From positions 1 to 64,000 of the forward strand of contig JAZOCC010000028.1 of NCBI GenBank assembly GCA_045596385.1: a stretch of 64,000 nt of DNA. Reading direction: 5' to 3'. Position 1 is the stretch's first letter; each line of letters begins with the position of its first letter. A program made the translations under genes and the position numbers. Source of the DNA: SIG307 sp045596385 (lineage in GTDB: Bacteria > Bacillota > Clostridia > Lachnospirales > Lachnospiraceae). This document shows positions 31,908 to 42,297 of the stretch, in pieces. A model generated the notes under the pieces. That model was not told where the DNA came from and searched no databases. It was given only the letters and a program-made list of their open reading frames with translations.

Positions 31908-34016
31908 TTACTGTTCAAACAACAAATCACCGTAGCTCGGCACCGGCCAATCCTTCTTCGCTACCAGCATCTCCAGCTTATCAATCGGTGCACGGAGAGC
32001 TTCCATTGCCGGAACCACATCCATACGGAAATACAAGCCCTGCTCCTTACCCGGCATCTTCTTACCTGCTTCCTCAATACGAGCCTCCAGTGTCTTCTGT
32101 GCAGCTCTTGCTTCCACCAAAAGCTCAGAAATCTCGGACAGCATGGACGTCTGTACGGTCACATCCGCATCCGGCACGGCCTGGCGGATGGTATTAATAG
32201 AGTTCGCCAGCTCCGTGGTATACTGGATCACCGCCGGAATATACTGCTTTGCGGACATATCCACCATAGTTCTTGCCTCGATATTCAGTGCCTTGGAATA
32301 AATCTCATAAGCCACCTCGGCACGGGAATGTAACTCTGCCTCGGAAAGTACGTGGTGCTTCTCAAAAACACGAATCGTCTTCTCACTGATAAGAGCCGGA
32401 ATAGACTCTACCATAGAGGCGATATTCGGAAGACCTCTTCGCTCTGCTTCCTTTACCCATTCCTCGGAGTAACCGTTGCCGTTAAATACGATGCGCTCAT
32501 GCTTTCTTACGGTCTTTGCGATAAGTTCCTTCACTGCAGACTCAAAGTCCGTTGCCTGCTCCAGTTCATCCGCAAACTCGCAGAGAGCCTCTGCCACAAT
32601 CGTATTCAATATAGAATTCACACCCGCAATAGACATGGAAGAACCTACGGTACGGAATTCGAACTTATTTCCGGTAAATGCAAACGGAGACGTACGGTTA
32701 CGGTCCATCGCATCCTTCTTTAAGGCCGGAAGGGTATGTACACCGGTGTTCAGCTTACCGCCCTTTTTTGACTCGGTAGCCTCACCGTTTTCTTTAATCT
32801 GTGCCAAAATATCCTCAAGCTGTTCGCCGAGGAAAATGGAAATAATGGCCGGCGGAGCCTCGTGACCGCCCAGTCTGTGGTCATTGCCCGGACAGGATGC
32901 GGAATAACGAAGGAGCTCTGCATTCTCATCCACCGCCTTTAAGATTGCGGATAGGAACAGTAAGAAGCGGATATTCTCGTGAGGCTTCTTACTCGGCTTA
33001 AACAGATTCTCGCCGGTATCCGTTACGATGGACCAGTTGTTATGCTTACCGGACCCGTTTACCCCTGCAAACGGTTTCTCGTGAAGCAAACACTCCATAT
33101 TGTGACGATTTGCCACCTTTTTCATAACCTCCATAATCAGCTGGTTGTGGTCCGTCGCAATATTGGCAATATCGTAAATCGGAGCCAGCTCATGCTGTGC
33201 CGGAGCTGCCTCGTTGTGCTGGGTCTTTGCGGTAATGCCGAGTTTCCACAGCTCTACGTTTAATTCCTTCATGAAGGAAGCAACCTTCTCTTTTAACGTA
33301 CCGAAGTAATGGTCGTCCATCTCCTGTCCCTTCGGCGGCATGGCACCGAACAGAGTACGTCCCGTAAAGATAAGGTCCTTTCTCTTTAAAAACTTTGCCC
33401 GGTCTACGAGGAAATACTCCTGCTCCGGACCTACGGAACAAGAAATACTCTTCACATCGTCGTTGCCGAACAATTTCAAAATACGGAGTACCTGAGTATT
33501 CAGCGCTTCCATGGAACGAAGAAGCGGAGTCTTCTTATCCAACGCTTCGCCTGTATAGGAACAGAAAGCCGTCGGAATACAAAGGGTAACACCTGCCGCA
33601 TCCTCACGAACAAAAGCCGGGGAGGTACAATCCCATGCGGTATAGCCACGTGCCTCAAAGGTGGCACGAAGTCCGCCGTTCGGGAAACTGGAAGCATCGG
33701 ATTCACCCTTAATGAGCTCTTTTCCGGAAAACTCCATCATTACCTTCCCGCCCGGTGCCGGAGTAATAAATGCATCGTGCTTTTCCGCGGTAATTCCGGT
33801 CATCGGCTGGAACCAGTGAGAATAATGGGTAGCACCCTTCTCGATTGCCCAGTCCTTCATGGCATTGGCTACCACTTCCGCCACCTGTGCATCCAACTCT
33901 TCCCCGTTTTCAATTGTCTTTTTCAATGCTGCATATGTTTCTTCCGGAAGGCGTTCTGCCATGACCGTGTCGTTAAACACGTCAATTCCGAAAAAATCCG
34001 TTACCTTTTCTGACAT
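31908..34016 (-). CDS. glnN: Type III glutamine synthetase
   Basis: A 702-residue enzyme, the size of GSIII rather than the 450-residue GSI. It makes glutamine from glutamate, ammonia and ATP in the cytoplasm. Visible motifs include GGLRATFEARGYTAWD, SVGPEQEYFLVD, the NGSGKHNNWS segment of the ATP site, and RLGGHEAPPA. The ATG at 34016 (MSEKVTDFFG) has GGGAG nine bases upstream; the upstream in-frame ATG has none. It follows mscS by 24 bases and is probably co-transcribed with it; it ends at a strong terminator. Confidence 0.96.
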   Translation of the reverse strand: MSEKVTDFFGIDVFNDTVMAERLPEETYAALKKTIENGEELDAQVAEVVANAMKDWAIEKGATHYSHWFQPMTGITAEKHDAFITPAPGGKVMMEFSGKELIKGESDASSFPNGGLRATFEARGYTAWDCTSPAFVREDAAGVTLCIPTAFCSYTGEALDKKTPLLRSMEALNTQVLRILKLFGNDDVKSISCSVGPEQEYFLVDRAKFLKRKDLIFTGRTLFGAMPPKGQEMDDHYFGTLKEKVASFMKELNVELWKLGITAKTQHNEAAPAQHELAPIYDIANIATDHNQLIMEVMKKVANRHNMECLLHEKPFAGVNGSGKHNNWSIVTDTGENLFKPSKKPHENIRFLLFLSAILKAVDENAELLRYSASCPGNDHRLGGHEAPPAIISIFLGEQLEDILAQIKENGEATESKKGGKLNTGVHTLPALKKDAMDRNRTSPFAFTGNKFEFRTVGSSMSIAGVNSILNTIVAEALCEFADELEQATDFESAVKELIAKTVRKHERIVFNGNGYSEEWVKEAERRGLPNIASMVESIPALISEKTIRVFEKHHVLSEAELHSRAEVAYEIYSKALNIEARTMVDMSAKQYIPAVIQYTTELANSINTIRQAVPDADVTVQTSMLSEISELLVEARAAQKTLEARIEEAGKKMPGKEQGLYFRMDVVPAMEALRAPIDKLEMLVAKKDWPVPSYGDLLFEQ

Positions 34017-34040
34017 ATCGGTAATCTCCCTCAATAAATC

Positions 34041-34868
34041 TTATTTATTCTTAATCATAACATCCAGCTGGTTAAACGGAATGCTGATGCCGGCAGCGTC
34101 AAACTTCTCCTTAATCTGCTCGGTAGCTTCCCACTTTGCGGTCCAGTAATCCTCTGCATTTACCCAGAAACGAAGACCTAAATCAATGGAGCTGGCTTCA
34201 TAACTGTTCACATACACCTGTACCGGATGTCCTTCATCTTCAAAAGAATACTCCAAATTAGAGCCGATGTCAAATAAAATCGATTTTACTTTCTTAATAT
34301 CGCTGCCGTAATCCACAGAAGCCACCAAATCCACACGGCGGGTCGGCTCATGGCTGACATTCACCAAATCACTATTAGAAAGAGAACCGTTCGGCAATAC
34401 GACCAGACGATTATCTACGGTTAAGAGCTTCGTATAGAAAATGTCGATGCCGACAACCGTACCTTCCAGCCCCTTTGCCACAATGTAATCACCGATTTTA
34501 AACGGCTTCAAAATTAAAATCAACACGCCGCCGGCAAAATTGGAAAGGCTACCCTGCAATGCCAAACCGATTGCCACACCGGCAGAACCGAGAAGTGTGA
34601 TGATAGAAGTAGTATTAATACCTATCGTACCGACTAAAACAACAATCAGCACGCCGTACAGTAAAATACGAACCAACGACATCAAAAAGCTCTGTACCCC
34701 TTCATCTACCTTACCCTTTTCCAATGCATGCTTTGTCACCTTTAACACCAGCTTAATAACCTTCTTACCGATAAACCAGATTAAAAGTGCTACCACAATA
34801 AGCTTTACGATTTCAAACGCCTTCGGCCAAGCCGCATCTAAAAACGACTCTAAAACTGTCCAATCCAT
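34041..34868 (-). CDS. MscS family mechanosensitive channel
   Basis: A 275-residue small-conductance mechanosensitive channel. It has three membrane segments; the third, pore-lining one is Gly/Ala-rich (LLGSAGVAIGLALQGSLSNFAGG), followed by the beta domain with GDYIVAKGLEGTVVGI and PNGSLSNSDLVN, both typical. It releases solutes on hypo-osmotic shock. AGGAGG precedes the ATG at 34868. It lies just upstream of glnN with only 24 bases between, so they are likely one unit. Confidence 0.95.
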   Translation of the reverse strand: MDWTVLESFLDAAWPKAFEIVKLIVVALLIWFIGKKVIKLVLKVTKHALEKGKVDEGVQSFLMSLVRILLYGVLIVVLVGTIGINTTSIITLLGSAGVAIGLALQGSLSNFAGGVLILILKPFKIGDYIVAKGLEGTVVGIDIFYTKLLTVDNRLVVLPNGSLSNSDLVNVSHEPTRRVDLVASVDYGSDIKKVKSILFDIGSNLEYSFEDEGHPVQVYVNSYEASSIDLGLRFWVNAEDYWTAKWEATEQIKEKFDAAGISIPFNQLDVMIKNK

Positions 34869-34958
34869 CTTTTGTTCCTCCTGATTTCTTTTGTTTCGTT
34901 AAAGCCACTTATTCCCTAAGCTTGATTTGACCCTTTTATTAAATACACTCCACTTTTG

Positions 34959-37313
34959 TTACTTGGAAGACTTCTTCGTTGCGGATTTCGCTTCTTTGTT
35001 TGCCGGAGTCTTCTTTCCTGCAACCTTCGTCTCCTTCTTTGCAGCCGGCTTCTTTTCTGCGGACTTCGTCTCCTTCTTTGCGGTTGTTTTCTTCGCCGCA
35101 GCCTTCTTCGGCACTACCTCTTCACAGGAAAATACCATCATGGAAAGGCCCGGAATCGTCAGTTCGATGGAATTATCACGATTGTTCCAGTTCACCGGTT
35201 TGGAGGTCTTTACACGAGGATTTCCTTCGCCGTTTCCGCCGAACTCCGGCTTACTGCTGTTAAAAATCTCCTTAAACTTACCGGCAAACGGTACTCCGAC
35301 GCGATACTCCGTATGGGTCACCGGCGTAAAGTTACATACTACAAGCAGCTGCTCCTTGCTGTCTTTTGAACGGCGCAGGAACGTAATAATACTGCGTTCC
35401 GCATCCATGCAGTCAATCCACTCGAAGCCCTCCTGTAAATAATCTCCCTCGTACAAGGCCGGATGAGATGTATACAGATGGTTCAAGGCCTTGTAATACG
35501 TCTGCATCTGACGATGAGAGTCATACTGCTCGATAAGCTCCCACTCCAGACTCTTTGCCTCGTTCCATTCCGCAAACTGGGCAAAATCCTGTCCCATAAA
35601 CAAAAGCTTCTTGCCCGGATGGGTCATCATATAACCGTACGCTGCACGGAGATTATCAAACTTCTGCTCGTAGGTGCCCGGCATTTTGTTTACCATGGAG
35701 CCTTTGCCGTGTACCACCTCATCATGGGAAAGTACCAGCACAAAGTTCTCGCTGTGGGCATACATGATACTGAAGGTCAATGCCCCCTGGTTGCCCTTCC
35801 GGTAAACCGGATCCGCTTTCATATAGTTGGTGAAATCGTTCATCCAACCCATGTTCCACTTATAATCAAAGCCAAGGCCGTCGTCTTCCACGGAATGGGT
35901 CACCTTCGGCCAAGCCGTAGACTCTTCCGCAATCATAATCACACCCGGATTCCGCTTCTTCATCATGGAATTGAGATGCTTAAACAACTCAATTGCCTCT
36001 AAATTCTCATTGCTACCGTACTTGTTTGCTACCCACTCACCGTCCTGCTTTCCGTAATCCAGATACAGCATAGACGCCACAGCATCAATCCGGATGCCGT
36101 CCGCATGGAACTCCTCTGCCCAGTACATGGCATTTGCAATCAGGAAGTTTGACACCTGCGGTCTGCCGTAATTGAAAATCAAGGTGCCCCAATGCGGGTG
36201 ACTGCCCTGACGCGGGTCCTTATGCTCGTACAGACAGGTGCCGTCAAACTCCGCCAGTCCGAAGGTATCTCTCGGGAAATGGGCCGGTACCCAGTCCAAA
36301 ATCACACCGATTCCCTGCTCGTGCATATAATTTACAAAGTACTTAAAATCCTCCGGCGTGCCGTAACGTGCCGTCGGTGCATAATACCCGGTCACCTGAT
36401 AACCCCAGGAACCATCAAACGGGTGCTCCATCACCGGAAGCAATTCAATATGGGTATAGCCCATGTCTTTTACATACTCCGCCACCATAACCGCCAGCTC
36501 GCGATAGTTGTAAAAGCTACCGTCCTCCTCGGAAGGCTTTTTGAAGGAACCGAGGTGCATCTCGTAAATTGCCATCGGCTTTTCCTTGGATAACGCCTTT
36601 GCCTTTTCGGTTTGCCAAGTCTCATCCTTCCACACAAACGCGGAAGCATCAGTCACCACCGAGGCCGTATCCGGACGCTTCTGTGCGGCAAAGGCATACG
36701 GGTCTGCCTTCAGCACGGACAAACCGCCTTTTACCTTTATCTCATACTTATAAATATCTCCCGGTTTTATCCCAGGAACAAACAATTCAAAGATGCCGTA
36801 CTTCTCATGACGATGCATCGGAAGACGTCTGCCGTCCCAGAAATTGAAATCACCCACAACACTGACACGAATCGCATTCGGTGCCCATACGGCAAACCGC
36901 ACGCCCTCTACACCGTCCACAGTCATCGGGTGCGCACCTAACATCTTGTACGCCTCGTAATGAATCCCCTCCGAAAACGCTTCCATCTCCGCCTCGGAAA
37001 GTGTAGTTTCAAAACGATATACATCCTCACATTCCGTTTCTCCGGATTCATACTTCACAAGGTATCGGTACGTTTTCACGGTCTTCTGCTCCAGTAAAAC
37101 CGCAAAAAAGCCGCTCTCATCCGCACACTCCATCGGGTATTCTTTCCCCCGATAAAGTACACTCACTTCACGGGCATCCGGGAAATACGCCTGAATCAAA
37201 GTCCCGTCTTCCGTACGATGCGCGCCCAGAAACTCATACGGCTTGTCCTCTTCCGCATAGACCACAGCTTCGATTCTGCCCCAATGCATCATATCATACA
37301 ATTTTTTCTCCAT
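34959..37313 (-). CDS. glgB: 1,4-alpha-glucan branching enzyme with lysine-rich C-terminal tail
   Basis: A 784-residue GH13 branching enzyme that makes alpha-1,6 branches in glycogen. After the N-terminal CBM48 region (MLGAHPMTVDGVEGVRFAVW) come the catalytic motifs GIRIDAVASML (nucleophile Asp), IMIAEESTAWP (acid Glu) and LSHDEVVHGKGSM (third Asp). The last 49 residues (bases 34962-35108) are an unusual histone-H1-like tail with 19 lysines and many Ala, Thr and Pro, absent from typical GlgB. AAGGAGGG precedes the ATG. It follows a DUF624 gene by 32 bases; no other glycogen gene is in the window. Confidence 0.95.
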   Translation of the reverse strand: MEKKLYDMMHWGRIEAVVYAEEDKPYEFLGAHRTEDGTLIQAYFPDAREVSVLYRGKEYPMECADESGFFAVLLEQKTVKTYRYLVKYESGETECEDVYRFETTLSEAEMEAFSEGIHYEAYKMLGAHPMTVDGVEGVRFAVWAPNAIRVSVVGDFNFWDGRRLPMHRHEKYGIFELFVPGIKPGDIYKYEIKVKGGLSVLKADPYAFAAQKRPDTASVVTDASAFVWKDETWQTEKAKALSKEKPMAIYEMHLGSFKKPSEEDGSFYNYRELAVMVAEYVKDMGYTHIELLPVMEHPFDGSWGYQVTGYYAPTARYGTPEDFKYFVNYMHEQGIGVILDWVPAHFPRDTFGLAEFDGTCLYEHKDPRQGSHPHWGTLIFNYGRPQVSNFLIANAMYWAEEFHADGIRIDAVASMLYLDYGKQDGEWVANKYGSNENLEAIELFKHLNSMMKKRNPGVIMIAEESTAWPKVTHSVEDDGLGFDYKWNMGWMNDFTNYMKADPVYRKGNQGALTFSIMYAHSENFVLVLSHDEVVHGKGSMVNKMPGTYEQKFDNLRAAYGYMMTHPGKKLLFMGQDFAQFAEWNEAKSLEWELIEQYDSHRQMQTYYKALNHLYTSHPALYEGDYLQEGFEWIDCMDAERSIITFLRRSKDSKEQLLVVCNFTPVTHTEYRVGVPFAGKFKEIFNSSKPEFGGNGEGNPRVKTSKPVNWNNRDNSIELTIPGLSMMVFSCEEVVPKKAAAKKTTAKKETKSAEKKPAAKKETKVAGKKTPANKEAKSATKKSSK

Positions 37314-37345
37314 AGAACCCTCCTTGTCTGAATCCCTTCGGATAC

Positions 37346-38110
37346 TTACTCGTTATACCACTGGTCGATTCCGGATTCCTCCTCAGACGTTTCCTCTACA
37401 GGCATATAACGCTTGAAGATGCGCTCCATCGGGAACGATACCAGAATCATATAAATCCCCGGCATAATGAACATCAGCGGCGGCATATAAAAGAACGACA
37501 AATACATCAGTACACCGCTCCCCACAAACAGCACCGTCATAAGCAACGTCCAGCCGATATGGCGAATCGACATAAAAAACGCCCACTTAATTAAATTCTT
37601 TATGGTCACCGTAAAACGGGACAATATCGGGAAAACATAAATCACCGAAAAAATCGTGAAAACCACAAGCACAAGAAATGCTCCCAGCATCATGCCACCC
37701 ATCTTGGAGCCGTTTGCCGAGGTCTCCCATAAGTAGAAAAAGTCAATAATTGCAAGGATGGTTAACACCTCATAAATAAATCCAAGAATCACGCCCTGCT
37801 TAAAGTTCAGCTTAAAGGAACGGAAAAACTCCTTAAACATGTAACTGCGTTCCCTGCGAATTACCTTTACTACCGTATAATAAAACGCCGTACTTGCAGG
37901 ACCCATTAAGGCGGTAAGTGCAGCAGCAAGTACTAAAAGCGCATAAAATGCGAAGCTCCCTGCCTCCACCTTGCCGGTACCGACGCAATATCCTGCAACA
38001 CCCAAACCGGTGGCGCTGAACAATAACCAGGTCACACTGAGTACCAGCATATCGAAAATCTTACTCATTAACACAAAAAACTTATTATCCGCACTGAAAA
38101 ACTTAGCCAT
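37346..38110 (-). CDS. DUF624 (YesL-like) membrane protein
   Basis: A 254-residue protein with about five to six membrane helices. The opening (ADNKFFVLMSKIFDMLVLSV) and GPASTAFYYTVVKVIRRERS match the DUF624/YesL family, often found beside carbohydrate-use genes; its role is unknown. It is the first gene of a unit with glgB, led by a good promoter at 38192-38220. Confidence 0.88.
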   Translation of the reverse strand: MAKFFSADNKFFVLMSKIFDMLVLSVTWLLFSATGLGVAGYCVGTGKVEAGSFAFYALLVLAAALTALMGPASTAFYYTVVKVIRRERSYMFKEFFRSFKLNFKQGVILGFIYEVLTILAIIDFFYLWETSANGSKMGGMMLGAFLVLVVFTIFSVIYVFPILSRFTVTIKNLIKWAFFMSIRHIGWTLLMTVLFVGSGVLMYLSFFYMPPLMFIMPGIYMILVSFPMERIFKRYMPVEETSEEESGIDQWYNE

Positions 38111-38191
38111 TTATCTTATCCTTCCTTTTATCTTCCACAGTTCACGCGTTCCCCTAATTACACATTTGCCTGTGCTTTATTATTCTAATCC

Positions 38192-38220
38192 ATTCTATCA
38201 CATTTTACTGAAACTGTGAA
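38192..38220 (-). promoter_or_regulatory. Promoter for DUF624-glgB
   Basis: Minus strand: TTCACA, 17 bases, TAGAAT (five of six in each box). Its -35 lies inside the last codons of the preceding ABC gene. Confidence 0.75.
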
Positions 38221-39923
38221 GCATAAAGTTTATAATAGAATCCCTGTTTTTGCATTAATTCGGCATGGGTTCCGCTTTCCTCGATATTGCCGTTATTCAC
38301 CACAATAATTTTGTCTGCGTTTTGTATCGTAGACAGTCTGTGTGCAATGACAAAACAGGTCTTTCCTTCCATCAATTTCAACATTGCCGCCCGGATACGA
38401 AGTTCCGTTCTGGTATCGACATTAGACGTTGCCTCGTCTAAAATCAGCATTTTCGCCTCGGATAACATGGCTCTGGCAATGGTCAAAAGCTGCTTCTGTC
38501 CCTTGGAGAGATTGACACCGTCCTCCGTAATGACGGTATCGTAGCCTTCCGGAAGGCGCTTCACAAATTCGTGCACCCCGGCCGCCTTTGCCGCCGCTAT
38601 CACTTCTTCTCTGGTGGCACCTTCTCTGCCGTAGGCAATATTCTCATGTACCGTTCCTTCAAATACCCAGGTATCCTGCAACACCATGGCATAAGAGGAA
38701 CGCAGGCTCTTCATGGTCACTTCCCGGTTCTCATGACCGTCAATACGGATTTCACCGCTCTGCGGATCATAGAAACGCATGAGAAGATTGATAATCGTCG
38801 TCTTTCCTGCACCGGTCGGCCCTACGATAGCCACCAGTTCTCCTGCCTTTGCCTCCATGGACCAGTTTTTAATAATCGGCTTTTCCGGCACATAAGAGAA
38901 ATCCACGTTTTTCATGGTAACATTTCCCTTTACCCCGGTAAGCTCGATTGCACCGTAAATATCCTCTGCCTCCGTCGGTTCTTCAATTACACGGAAGACA
39001 CGCTCCGCCGCGGAAAGCGCCGACTGGATTTCACTGATGACATTGGCCAGCTCGTTAATCGGTCCCGAAAACTTACGGGAATACAACACAAAGGAAGAAA
39101 TATCACCGAGAGACAACTTCTTTAACAAATACAACACCGAACCTGCCACCGTCACCGCTGTCAGGGAACAGTTATTGATAAAGTTTACGGTCGGTCCGAT
39201 CATGCTGCCGTAATACTCCGCATTATAGTATGCCGTCACCGCTTCTTCATTCTGCTTGTCAAACCGGTCCGTCATGACCTGTTCCTTCGCATAAGCCTGG
39301 ATGGTCTTCTGGCCGGTAATCAGTTCCTCCACCATACCGTTTAACTCACCGGCCTTGGCGGAACGCTTCCGGAACATCGGCTTCGTCTTCTTTGCCATAA
39401 ACCGGGTATAGTAAATCGACAGCGGTATCATCAAAAACATTACCACCACAAGAGGCGGTGAAATAATAAGCATCATCACCAATGAACCGATAACGGTGAC
39501 AAAACCCGCCACCACCTGTACAAAATCGTTGGACACCGACGTGGAAATCACATCGATATCATAAGACACGCGGCTGATAATATCGCCCGCCTGGTTCCGG
39601 TCGAAGTAGCTTACCGGAAGTGTCAGAAGACGGTCAAACACCTGCTGCCGCATCCGTGCCGCCATACGCTGGGCAATCCGCAGCATCAGAATCGACAATG
39701 CGTAGGAAAGCAACGCCGAAACCACATAAAACGCAATCATCAGTCCCGCATAGTACCAGACCGTATCAAAATCCACCTTACCCTTGCCGAGGGCAATGGC
39801 ATCCACCGCTTTACCGGACAGGGACGGTCCTACCAATGCCAGCAAATTACTGGAAATCGCCAGCACCAGAGCAAGCAACAGATGAAATTTAAAATTGGCC
39901 ATATAACGTAATAATCGTTTCAT
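38205..39923 (-). CDS. ABC exporter half-transporter, canonical ATPase subunit
   Basis: A 572-residue protein: an exporter membrane domain with six helices (residues 10-300) and an ATPase domain with Walker A GPTGAGKTT, signature NLSKGQKQLLTIARAML (LSKGQ), and Walker B MLILDEATSNVD with the catalytic Glu. It pairs with the upstream half-transporter, whose Glu is replaced by Asp, to form a heterodimer like BmrCD or TM287/288. Such pumps export drugs or lipids. The ATG at 39923 has AGGGGG at better spacing than the GTG two codons earlier. Confidence 0.93.
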   Translation of the reverse strand: MKRLLRYMANFKFHLLLALVLAISSNLLALVGPSLSGKAVDAIALGKGKVDFDTVWYYAGLMIAFYVVSALLSYALSILMLRIAQRMAARMRQQVFDRLLTLPVSYFDRNQAGDIISRVSYDIDVISTSVSNDFVQVVAGFVTVIGSLVMMLIISPPLVVVMFLMIPLSIYYTRFMAKKTKPMFRKRSAKAGELNGMVEELITGQKTIQAYAKEQVMTDRFDKQNEEAVTAYYNAEYYGSMIGPTVNFINNCSLTAVTVAGSVLYLLKKLSLGDISSFVLYSRKFSGPINELANVISEIQSALSAAERVFRVIEEPTEAEDIYGAIELTGVKGNVTMKNVDFSYVPEKPIIKNWSMEAKAGELVAIVGPTGAGKTTIINLLMRFYDPQSGEIRIDGHENREVTMKSLRSSYAMVLQDTWVFEGTVHENIAYGREGATREEVIAAAKAAGVHEFVKRLPEGYDTVITEDGVNLSKGQKQLLTIARAMLSEAKMLILDEATSNVDTRTELRIRAAMLKLMEGKTCFVIAHRLSTIQNADKIIVVNNGNIEESGTHAELMQKQGFYYKLYASQFQ

Positions 39924-39936
39924 CTCCACTCACCCC

Positions 39937-41673
39937 CTATTCCACATCGCCCATTTGCTGTTCGGCAATTTCGCGATAAACATCACACTGTTCCATCAAC
40001 TCTCCGTGAGTACCGTAGCCGATACATTCGCCCTCGTCTAACACCAGGATATGGGTCATCTGCATGACGGAAGAAGCTCTCTGCGCCACAAGAATCGTTG
40101 TGGTATCCCCGTAGCTTTCCCTGATATTTTTCCGAATCTCGGCATCGGTACGATAGTCAAGGGCCGAAGATGCATCATCAAGAAGCAATACCTCCGGCGT
40201 CCCTGCCAGAGCTCTTGCCACCAGCAGACGCTGTCTCTGTCCACCGGAAAGGTCGGCGCCCTTAATGGCCGCTTTATGGTAATAGCCCTCTTCCTTGCCG
40301 GCAATAAAGCCTGCTGCCAGAGCATGCTCCGCCGCCCGGGAAACCGCAGCATCCTCCATCTCTCTTCCGAAGGCAATATTCTCCCGTAACGTATCCGCAA
40401 ACACCACATCGTTCTGGAATACCACGCCGAACCGTTCCCGCAGTTCGGTTAACGGAATCTCTCTGATGTCGGTGCCATCTATTAAAATCTTTCCTTCTGT
40501 TACATCGTAAAAACGCATCAAAAGATTCAAAAGGGTGGTCTTGCCGCTACCGGTGGCACCGATAATACCGAGACTCTCCCCGTGATAAATCCGGAAAGAA
40601 ATATCCTTGATACAATACTTCTCCGTATCCCCCGGAGTTGCATGATATCCAAAGGAAACATTTTTAAACTCAATATGCGGAACATCCTTGCCCTGACGAG
40701 CAAACTCCTCTGCCTTTGCCACCAGAAGCTCTTCCGGAGATTCCAGTACCTCTTCGATTCGTCCCGCAGAGGCAGTGGCCTTGGATGCCACCATAAAGAT
40801 ACGGTTAATCATAATCACCGCATTTAAAATCATCGTAAAGTAGGAAAGAAAGGCTACAATCTTCCCCGGCTCGCTGGCTCCGGCGTTTACGCGGTACGCA
40901 CCCACGATAACCACCAAAGTTAAACCGATATTTAACAAAAGTCCCATCAGTGGACCCGACAATGCCATCACGCTTCCCGCATGCAGTTCTCTTGCCAGCA
41001 TTTCATCATTGGCACCCCTGAACCGCTTTTTCTCGTATTCGGTTTTGGACAGTGCTTTAATGACACGGATACCGGAGATATTCTCTCTCATAATCCGCAC
41101 CATAGAGTCCATAGAGGACTGCACCTTTTTATATAACGGAATACCTTTTCGTGATATGTAAAAAATCAAGCCGCCGAGAATCGGCAAAAGAATGACAAGA
41201 ACCAATGTCAGCACCGGCTCCATGGTAAGGGTAATAATAATACCGCCGATTAAAATCATCGGGGCTCTTACTCCGAGACGCTGCATCATGCCCACCATAT
41301 GGTGAATATTGTAGGTATCGGAGGTCATACGAGACACTAACGACGGAATATGTAATGTATCCGTCTGACTGCCTGACAAACTCATGGTCTTGACAAACAA
41401 ATCATGACGAACCGCCCGTGTCACATCCCTGGCAACCAAAGAGGCTTTCCGGTTCGCCCATATATTACAGTACCGGGCTGCTACCGCCAAAAACAGCATA
41501 AAAGCACCCCAATAAAGCACCGGACGGATTTCACCGAGCGGCACCACATTATCCAATATGTACGAAAGTACCCACGGCAGTCCAAGATCCGCAAAGGTAC
41601 CCACAATCTTAATGGTAAAGCCGTACAGCATACGCCATGCATAGGGCTTACAGTATTTGATAATCAGCTTCAT
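39937..41673 (-). CDS. ABC exporter half-transporter with degenerate catalytic site
   Basis: A 578-residue exporter subunit with six membrane helices, Walker A GATGSGKTT, signature LSGGQRQRLLVARAL, and Walker B LLLDDASSALD. The residue after the Walker B Asp is Asp instead of the catalytic Glu, as in the non-consensus subunit of heterodimeric exporters. GCAGGAG precedes the ATG. It is followed 13 bases later by the canonical partner. A 183-residue membrane protein gene lies 50 bases upstream and may belong to the unit. Confidence 0.93.
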   Translation of the reverse strand: MKLIIKYCKPYAWRMLYGFTIKIVGTFADLGLPWVLSYILDNVVPLGEIRPVLYWGAFMLFLAVAARYCNIWANRKASLVARDVTRAVRHDLFVKTMSLSGSQTDTLHIPSLVSRMTSDTYNIHHMVGMMQRLGVRAPMILIGGIIITLTMEPVLTLVLVILLPILGGLIFYISRKGIPLYKKVQSSMDSMVRIMRENISGIRVIKALSKTEYEKKRFRGANDEMLARELHAGSVMALSGPLMGLLLNIGLTLVVIVGAYRVNAGASEPGKIVAFLSYFTMILNAVIMINRIFMVASKATASAGRIEEVLESPEELLVAKAEEFARQGKDVPHIEFKNVSFGYHATPGDTEKYCIKDISFRIYHGESLGIIGATGSGKTTLLNLLMRFYDVTEGKILIDGTDIREIPLTELRERFGVVFQNDVVFADTLRENIAFGREMEDAAVSRAAEHALAAGFIAGKEEGYYHKAAIKGADLSGGQRQRLLVARALAGTPEVLLLDDASSALDYRTDAEIRKNIRESYGDTTTILVAQRASSVMQMTHILVLDEGECIGYGTHGELMEQCDVYREIAEQQMGDVE

Positions 41674-41723
41674 AAACGACTCTCCTGCACACTACCGAAC
41701 CAACAAATTTCCTATCTCTTCGC

Positions 41724-42275
41724 CTATCTGCGTACCCTCGCCCGTTCTCTTTCCTTCCGGTCCCGTGCAACCTTCCGGTTTCCGAGAGCATACAGCAACC
41801 AATAAACCATACGGAACACAAAATGAACCAGCGGCAAAATCACATACTTGTAAACATCGGTATTCTCAAGGAATAAAATCTCATACTCCCGCACGATCGT
41901 TGTTTCACGCAAAAACATATCCAGGACGTAGCTTCCCTCCGCCGCCGGCAGGTTTAACAGAACATAAGGCACCAGTAACACATACCACAAACCGAGCACG
42001 ACTGCCGAAAAAGCAAAGGAAAACAGCCACACCTTATAGGTAGCAAACTTCGTAAACTCGTACTTTTTGGAGCCTAAATAGCCTGCCACATAAAACAGCA
42101 CCGGAAACAGCACCAATTCCACAAACATAAACCAGGAAACCGAGGTATCGCTTCCGCTCTGTACACTGCCACGGATCACGGCACATATCCCCGCAATCAC
42201 CGAAATCTCCACATAACTCAGTACCGCCCAAAGTACGCTCTTTCCTAACTTACCCGTCTTTTCTTTCTTCTCCAT
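41724..42275 (-). CDS. Membrane protein of unknown function, 183 residues
   Basis: Four to five hydrophobic segments between a lysine-rich N-terminus (MEKKEKTGKLGKS) and an arginine-rich C-terminus (KVARDRKERERARVRR), so both ends are probably cytoplasmic. I do not recognise the family. CGGAGG precedes the ATG. It lies between the cold-shock gene and the heterodimeric ABC exporter and is probably transcribed with the latter. Confidence 0.7.
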   Translation of the reverse strand: MEKKEKTGKLGKSVLWAVLSYVEISVIAGICAVIRGSVQSGSDTSVSWFMFVELVLFPVLFYVAGYLGSKKYEFTKFATYKVWLFSFAFSAVVLGLWYVLLVPYVLLNLPAAEGSYVLDMFLRETTIVREYEILFLENTDVYKYVILPLVHFVFRMVYWLLYALGNRKVARDRKERERARVRR

Positions 42276-42297
42276 CTCTATCCTCCGTAGTAAGAAA

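Noticed and set aside
34927..35442. 171-residue plus-strand frame rich in Phe and Ala
   Set aside because: It is the complement of the lysine/alanine-rich GlgB tail, which forces a Phe-rich antisense reading.
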